Below are positions 6,729 to 9,113 of a DNA stretch of 9,113 nucleotides, piece by piece. Every line of letters starts with the position of its first letter. Position 1 is the first letter of the stretch. The stretch lies in assembly GCA_018883625.1 (NCBI GenBank), contig JAHLFV010000050.1:1-9113 (forward strand). The letters run 5' to 3'. Origin of the DNA: Candidatus Treponema excrementipullorum (GTDB taxonomy: Bacteria > Spirochaetota > Spirochaetia > Treponematales > Treponemataceae). A program made the translations under genes and the position numbers. The notes beneath the pieces were generated by a model. It was not told where the DNA came from. It worked only from the letters and a program-made list of their open reading frames with translations, and did no database searches.

Positions 6729-6752
6729 TTTGAAAAAAAAACTTTCTTTTTT
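6724..6752 (+). terminator. AT-rich intrinsic terminator after the GH18 gene
   Basis: AAAGTTTT (6724-6731) pairs with AAAACTTT (6738-6745) around a six-base purine loop, followed by C and six T residues. The stem has only one G-C pair, so it is weak, but it is correctly built and lies just before the hpf promoter region. Confidence 0.5.
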
Positions 6753-6765
6753 GGAAATGTGACTG

Positions 6766-6771
6766 TATACT
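6766..6771 (+). promoter_or_regulatory. putative -10 element for hpf
   Basis: TATACT, directly preceded by TG, matches five of six consensus bases and predicts a transcript start near 6778, giving a leader of about 28 bases with the hpf ribosome site inside it. The best-spaced -35 (6743-6748, TTTCTT) is poor. The same hexamer is used at 4040-4045. Confidence 0.4.
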
Positions 6772-6795
6772 ATAGATGTCAAACAGACAACAAAC

Positions 6796-6800
6796 GGAGG
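6796..6800 (+). promoter_or_regulatory. Shine-Dalgarno that fixes the hpf start
   Basis: GGAGG stands five bases before the ATG at 6806. An in-frame ATG at 6776 lies upstream of this site, has no ribosome site and is at the predicted transcription start, so 6806 is preferred. Confidence 0.8.
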
Positions 6801-6805
6801 TTTTT

Positions 6806-7096
6806 ATGACAACATCAATCAATGCAGTTGGTTTTGACTTCGAAAAGGATCAATTAGACCTTATTAACAAGAAGATAGAGCGCATTAAGTATGCAGAAGA
6901 TTTGATTATAGATTTTTTGTTGAAAGTTAAGGAAGATAAGAAATTTATCTTTGATTGCACAGTGAATTTTCGCTGGGGAGCTGTAGCTCATGTGGCTGCT
7001 GAAGATTACGATTTCGCTGCGGCTTTAAATAAAATGATGGATATGTTGGATCAAAAAGTCAAAAAAGAAAAAGATAAGATTCAGGATAAGAAATAG
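6806..7096 (+). CDS. hpf: short ribosome hibernation promoting factor (HPF/RaiA/YfiA family)
   Basis: The product is a 96-residue basic cytoplasmic protein of the RaiA/HPF family, which binds the decoding region of the 30S subunit and silences ribosomes under starvation or stress. It shows the family order of one strand (INAVGFDF), a helix (LDLINKKIERIKY), a strand pair (LLKVKEDKKFIFDCTVNF, AVAHVAAEDYD) and a second helix (FAAALNKMMDMLDQKVKKEKDK). The AEDYDFAAALNKMMDMLDQ segment is the clearest match to the RaiA helix 2 signature. It lacks the long-HPF C-terminal dimerisation domain, so it would act as a short HPF. It is a single-gene unit between a promoter-like element and a terminator, placed just before hprK. 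Overall identity to known family members is modest by eye. Confidence 0.85.
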   Translation: MTTSINAVGFDFEKDQLDLINKKIERIKYAEDLIIDFLLKVKEDKKFIFDCTVNFRWGAVAHVAAEDYDFAAALNKMMDMLDQKVKKEKDKIQDKK

Positions 7097-7100
7097 CATT

Positions 7101-7136
7101 AGAGGCCGGAAGAGTACAAATTCCGGCTCTTTTTTT
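7101..7136 (+). terminator. intrinsic terminator after hpf
   Basis: AGAGGCCGGAA (7101-7111) pairs with TTCCGGCTCT (7121-7130), ten pairs with one bulged G, and runs into a T tract (7130-7136). It separates hpf from the hprK transcript. Confidence 0.88.
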
Positions 7137-7149
7137 ATTCCTGATAAGC

Positions 7150-7178
7150 TTGAATAAAAAATATGTACTGTGTATAGT
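7150..7178 (+). promoter_or_regulatory. putative promoter of the hprK-ptsH-lexA operon
   Basis: TTGAAT (7150-7155), a 17-base spacer, and TATAGT (7173-7178) match consensus at four and five of six positions. The predicted start is about 7184-7186, only two to four bases before the hprK ATG at 7188, so the mRNA would have almost no leader. Confidence 0.55.
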
Positions 7179-7187
7179 TGAGACAGG

Positions 7188-8177
7188 ATGTTGGACAAAG
7201 TTTTTACCGTACTGGATCTATTGGATCTAGATTTAAAGGCTCACAATTCTCTTGACCTTAGTTGCATTAGCGGACGAAAAGGGTTAACACGGGGGATTAT
7301 GATTCCCGATATCAATCGTCCAGGGTTGGCTTTGTCTGGATTTTATGAATCCTTTGCTTATAATCGTGTGCAACTCTTTGGTAGAGGAGAAGTTGCTTAT
7401 ATGGAAAAGTTGGTTGCAGAAGGCAAGATGGAAAATATTCACAAGTTTTTTTCCTATGAATTGCCTTGTTGTGTATTTACTCACAACCTGCAACCTGCCA
7501 AGGAGCTTTTAGATATTGCCGACTCTGTAGGTTGTGCCATTTTACAGACACCTTTAGATTCAACTGAATTTTCCACCAGACTTTTACGGGTTTTTTCCGA
7601 TATTTTTGCATCTAAAAAATCTATCCATGGTGTTTTAGTGGAAGTGTACGGTATCGGTATTATTTTAACGGGAGATTCCGGTGTCGGTAAAAGTGAAACT
7701 GCCTTAGAGCTGATAGAGCGGGGGCATCGTCTTGTAGCTGACGACATTGTAGAGTTGCGTTGTGTTAACGGTAATACTGTTGTAGGACGGGGAGCCAACA
7801 AACTCATTAGTCACCACATGGAAATTCGTGGTTTGGGGATTATTAATGTATCTCAGCTTTATGGTGTTGGTGCTATCAGGGAGCAAAAACAGGTTCAGTT
7901 AGTTGTTAAATTGGAAACTTGGAATGCGGACAAGGTCTACGATCGATTGGGTACGGAAGAGTTTACTCAAGAAATTTTGGGAGTACAAATTCCCCTTATT
8001 GAAATTCCTGTTAAACCGGGAAGAAACTTGCCCATCATTATAGAAACCGCAGCCATGAATGAACGATTGAAGTCTATGGGATACTATTCAGCCAGAGAAT
8101 TCAATCAAAATGTGCTGAAATGGATAGAAACTGGGGCTGCACAATCCGTATACTACGGAAGTGACGATGCTTATTAA
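7188..8177 (+). CDS. hprK: HPr kinase/phosphorylase
   Basis: HprK is the bifunctional cytoplasmic enzyme that phosphorylates HPr on Ser46 using ATP or pyrophosphate and removes the phosphate when metabolite levels fall. The 329-residue protein has the N-terminal HprK domain (about 1-130), then the kinase domain. The latter shows SIHGVLVEVYG with His147, Walker A GDSGVGKS (162-169), and RLVADD with Asp185-Asp186. The HprK signature MEIRGLGIINV is at 211-221 and the mobile-loop motif KPGRN at 276-280. All expected catalytic elements are present and length is normal (310-330). Its substrate HPr is the next gene, 32 bases on. The ATG at 7188 has only a weak GAG (7180-7182) before it, and the promoter placement suggests a near-leaderless message. 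No PTS enzyme I or permease gene is in the window. Confidence 0.97.
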   Translation: MLDKVFTVLDLLDLDLKAHNSLDLSCISGRKGLTRGIMIPDINRPGLALSGFYESFAYNRVQLFGRGEVAYMEKLVAEGKMENIHKFFSYELPCCVFTHNLQPAKELLDIADSVGCAILQTPLDSTEFSTRLLRVFSDIFASKKSIHGVLVEVYGIGIILTGDSGVGKSETALELIERGHRLVADDIVELRCVNGNTVVGRGANKLISHHMEIRGLGIINVSQLYGVGAIREQKQVQLVVKLETWNADKVYDRLGTEEFTQEILGVQIPLIEIPVKPGRNLPIIIETAAMNERLKSMGYYSAREFNQNVLKWIETGAAQSVYYGSDDAY

Positions 8178-8182
8178 TTATA

Positions 8183-8195
8183 TTGATTTTATCAA
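8183..8195 (+). repeat. small inverted repeat TTGAT-TTT-ATCAA before ptsH
   Basis: A perfect five-base inverted repeat with a three-base spacer occupies the short hprK-ptsH gap. Its right arm overlaps the first two bases of the ptsH Shine-Dalgarno. It could form a weak RNA hairpin or be an operator half; chance is also plausible. Confidence 0.35.
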
Positions 8196-8201
8196 AGGGA
8201 G
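8194..8201 (+). promoter_or_regulatory. Shine-Dalgarno that fixes the ptsH start
   Basis: AAAGGGAG ends eight bases before the ATG at 8210. An in-frame ATG at 8183 would place this site inside the gene and would add nine residues absent from HPr proteins. Confidence 0.8.
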
Positions 8202-8209
8202 TTTTATTT

Positions 8210-8476
8210 ATGAAGGAAAAAATTGTGACGGTACGAAATCGGGCAGGGATTCATGCACGACCGGCTTCTCTTATAGCTCAAACAGCGAATAAATTTCAGT
8301 CCGAAATCTTGATCGAACGCAACGATACCACCGTAAATGCCAAATCAATTATGGGTGTTATCACCATGGCTGCCGGTTATAATACGAATTTGACTGTTAA
8401 GGCCAACGGTCCTGATGAAGGAGAAGCTGTTTTGGCAATAGCAACTCTCTTTGAAAATAAATTTGAGGAAGAATAG
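8210..8476 (+). CDS. ptsH: phosphocarrier protein HPr
   Basis: HPr is an 88-residue cytoplasmic phosphocarrier. The start at 8210 gives family numbering exactly: His15 in AGIHARPAS is the site phosphorylated by PEP-dependent enzyme I, and Ser46 in NAKSIMGV is the regulatory site for HprK. Helix 1 (PASLIAQTANKF) and the C-terminal helix (DEGEAVLAIATLFENKF) are intact. With hprK directly upstream, regulation through HPr-Ser-P is the firmest inference. Retention of His15 means phosphotransfer from enzyme I is also possible, but no ptsI or permease gene is present here to show it. The NPr and Crh paralogues are less likely because both His15 and Ser46 are kept. The stop lies five bases before lexA. 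Confidence 0.96.
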   Translation: MKEKIVTVRNRAGIHARPASLIAQTANKFQSEILIERNDTTVNAKSIMGVITMAAGYNTNLTVKANGPDEGEAVLAIATLFENKFEEE

Positions 8477-8481
8477 TCCGT

Positions 8482-9093
8482 ATGAAAGAATTGACAAGGA
8501 GACAGATTGAAATTCTGAACTTTGTACGGGATTATTCTCAAGAAAACCTCTGTCCTCCTACAATTCGGGAGTGTTCCTCTCATTTTGGAATAACGCCTAG
8601 AGCGGTACAATGTCATTTTTCCGCTTTGCAAAAAAAAGGATATCTTTCTCAGTCAGAAAAGCGTTCCCGGTCTGTTCGTGTCCTCATGGATGAGTCGGGA
8701 TATGAAAGAGCACCGGCAGTGATTCGTATTCCGATTTTGGGAACCGTTGCTGCAGGAAAACCTCTGCTTTGCGAAGAAAATCTTGACGGATACCTTAATT
8801 TATCGGAGCCTTTTGTAGGTAAAGATGACACTTATTTTGCTCTTAAAGTACGGGGCAATTCCATGATAGATGCCGGTATTTTTGACGGAGACATAGCGGT
8901 GATCCGTCAGCAACATACTGCAAATAATGGTGAGATCGTAGTAGCGGTTTTGGATGAAGCCATAACCCTTAAACGGTTTTTCAAAGAGTCATGCCGTATC
9001 AGACTTCAACCGGAAAACCCTGCTTTTAAGCCGATTTACTGTCAAAATGTACAAATAGCCGGTGTGTTAGCCAGTCTCATTAGGACGTATTGA
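8482..9093 (+). CDS. lexA: LexA SOS repressor (self-cleaving, peptidase S24)
   Basis: LexA represses DNA-damage genes and is inactivated by RecA-stimulated self-cleavage. The 203-residue protein has the N-terminal winged-helix domain (1-68) with LTRRQIEILNFV, CPPTIREC and the recognition-helix region ITPRAVQCHFSALQKKG. The cleavage bond is Ala91-Gly92 in TVAAGKP. The catalytic dyad is Ser127 in RGNSMID and Lys164 in ITLKRF, so autolysis should work. Length matches the family (about 200). Helix 3 reads TPRAVQCHFSAL where many LexA proteins have S-x-x-x-V-x-x-H-L-x-x-L, so its operator may differ from the E. coli or B. subtilis boxes. The nearest ribosome site (AGGA, 8466-8469) lies inside ptsH, 12 bases from the ATG, which suggests coupling to HPr translation. 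I see no convincing SOS box in the window. Confidence 0.95.
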   Translation: MKELTRRQIEILNFVRDYSQENLCPPTIRECSSHFGITPRAVQCHFSALQKKGYLSQSEKRSRSVRVLMDESGYERAPAVIRIPILGTVAAGKPLLCEENLDGYLNLSEPFVGKDDTYFALKVRGNSMIDAGIFDGDIAVIRQQHTANNGEIVVAVLDEAITLKRFFKESCRIRLQPENPAFKPIYCQNVQIAGVLASLIRTY

Positions 9094-9113
9094 TGGCCGT
9101 GCCTCCATTGTAC
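9093..9113 (+). CDS. start of an unidentified downstream gene (3' end outside window)
   Basis: An ATG at 9093 shares its A with the last base of the lexA TGA stop (TGATG) and stays open for the remaining seven codons (MAVPPLY). One-base stop/start overlaps are typical of translationally coupled genes. Seven residues are far too few to name a product, and chance cannot be ruled out. Confidence 0.4.

Noticed and set aside
6776..6805. Longer HPF beginning at ATG 6776
   Set aside because: No ribosome site precedes it, it coincides with the predicted transcription start, and it lies upstream of a strong GGAGG serving ATG 6806; the added residues do not match HPF N-termini.
8183..8209. Longer HPr beginning at ATG 8183
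   Set aside because: The Shine-Dalgarno at 8194-8201 would be inside the gene; starting at 8210 puts the phosphorylation sites exactly at His15 and Ser46.
7137..8481. SOS box (CTGT-N8-ACAG, CGAAC-N4-GTTCG or TTTG-N5-CAAA types) controlling lexA
   Set aside because: I found no convincing match before hprK, ptsH or lexA; the operator of this LexA may be of an unlisted type, which needs comparative motif discovery.
1..9113. CRISPR array, insertion sequence, prophage, toxin-antitoxin or other mobile or defence system
   Set aside because: No regularly spaced repeats, transposase or integrase motifs, long terminal inverted repeats or small paired toxin/antitoxin genes were seen; all substantial genes belong to housekeeping or regulatory families.

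Overview
The window reads as ordinary bacterial chromosome: densely packed, moderately AT-rich, with almost every gene on the + strand. The best guess for the source is a treponeme-like spirochaete. The reasons are a short ribosome hibernation factor followed by HPr kinase/phosphorylase and then HPr, with no sugar-PTS permease nearby, and an Asd of the archaeal/fungal type. A Firmicute cannot be excluded from the sequence alone. I see no CRISPR array, insertion sequence, prophage or defence island.

Layout. (1) Positions 1-2689 hold lysine/diaminopimelate genes: the 3' end of dapA, then asd, an intrinsic terminator, and lysA. (2) Positions 2718-3767 hold a PfkB-family, fructokinase-like sugar kinase, close enough behind lysA to share its transcript. 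(3) Positions 3811-3967 hold a minus-strand tRNA-Leu(CAA) unit with its own promoter and terminator, convergent with the kinase gene. (4) Positions 4017-6665 hold a two-gene unit: a ModF-like tandem ABC ATPase, then a secreted GH18-family protein whose Shine-Dalgarno overlaps the ATPase stop codon. (5) Positions 6666-6805 are an AT-rich, repeat-bearing spacer with a terminator and a probable promoter. (6) Positions 6806-7136 hold hpf and its terminator. (7) Positions 7150-9113 hold an apparent hprK-ptsH-lexA operon, ending in the start of a further gene that overlaps the lexA stop.

How the genes fit together. DapA, Asd and LysA are three steps of one pathway, from aspartate semialdehyde to lysine. 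HprK phosphorylates HPr on Ser46, and both the catalytic motifs and the target serine are intact, so this is a complete regulatory pair. LexA, the SOS repressor, follows HPr by five bases, which joins a carbon-status module to a DNA-damage regulator in one transcript. HPF fits the same theme of stress and energy status.

No clearly new system is present. The observations most worth checking are: two promoters whose -10 elements lie so close to the start codon that leaderless or near-leaderless mRNAs are implied (ABC ATPase and hprK); the decayed first nucleotide site of the ABC protein and its coupling to a GH18 exoprotein; the ptsH-lexA linkage; and a Cys-containing N-terminal extension on the sugar kinase.
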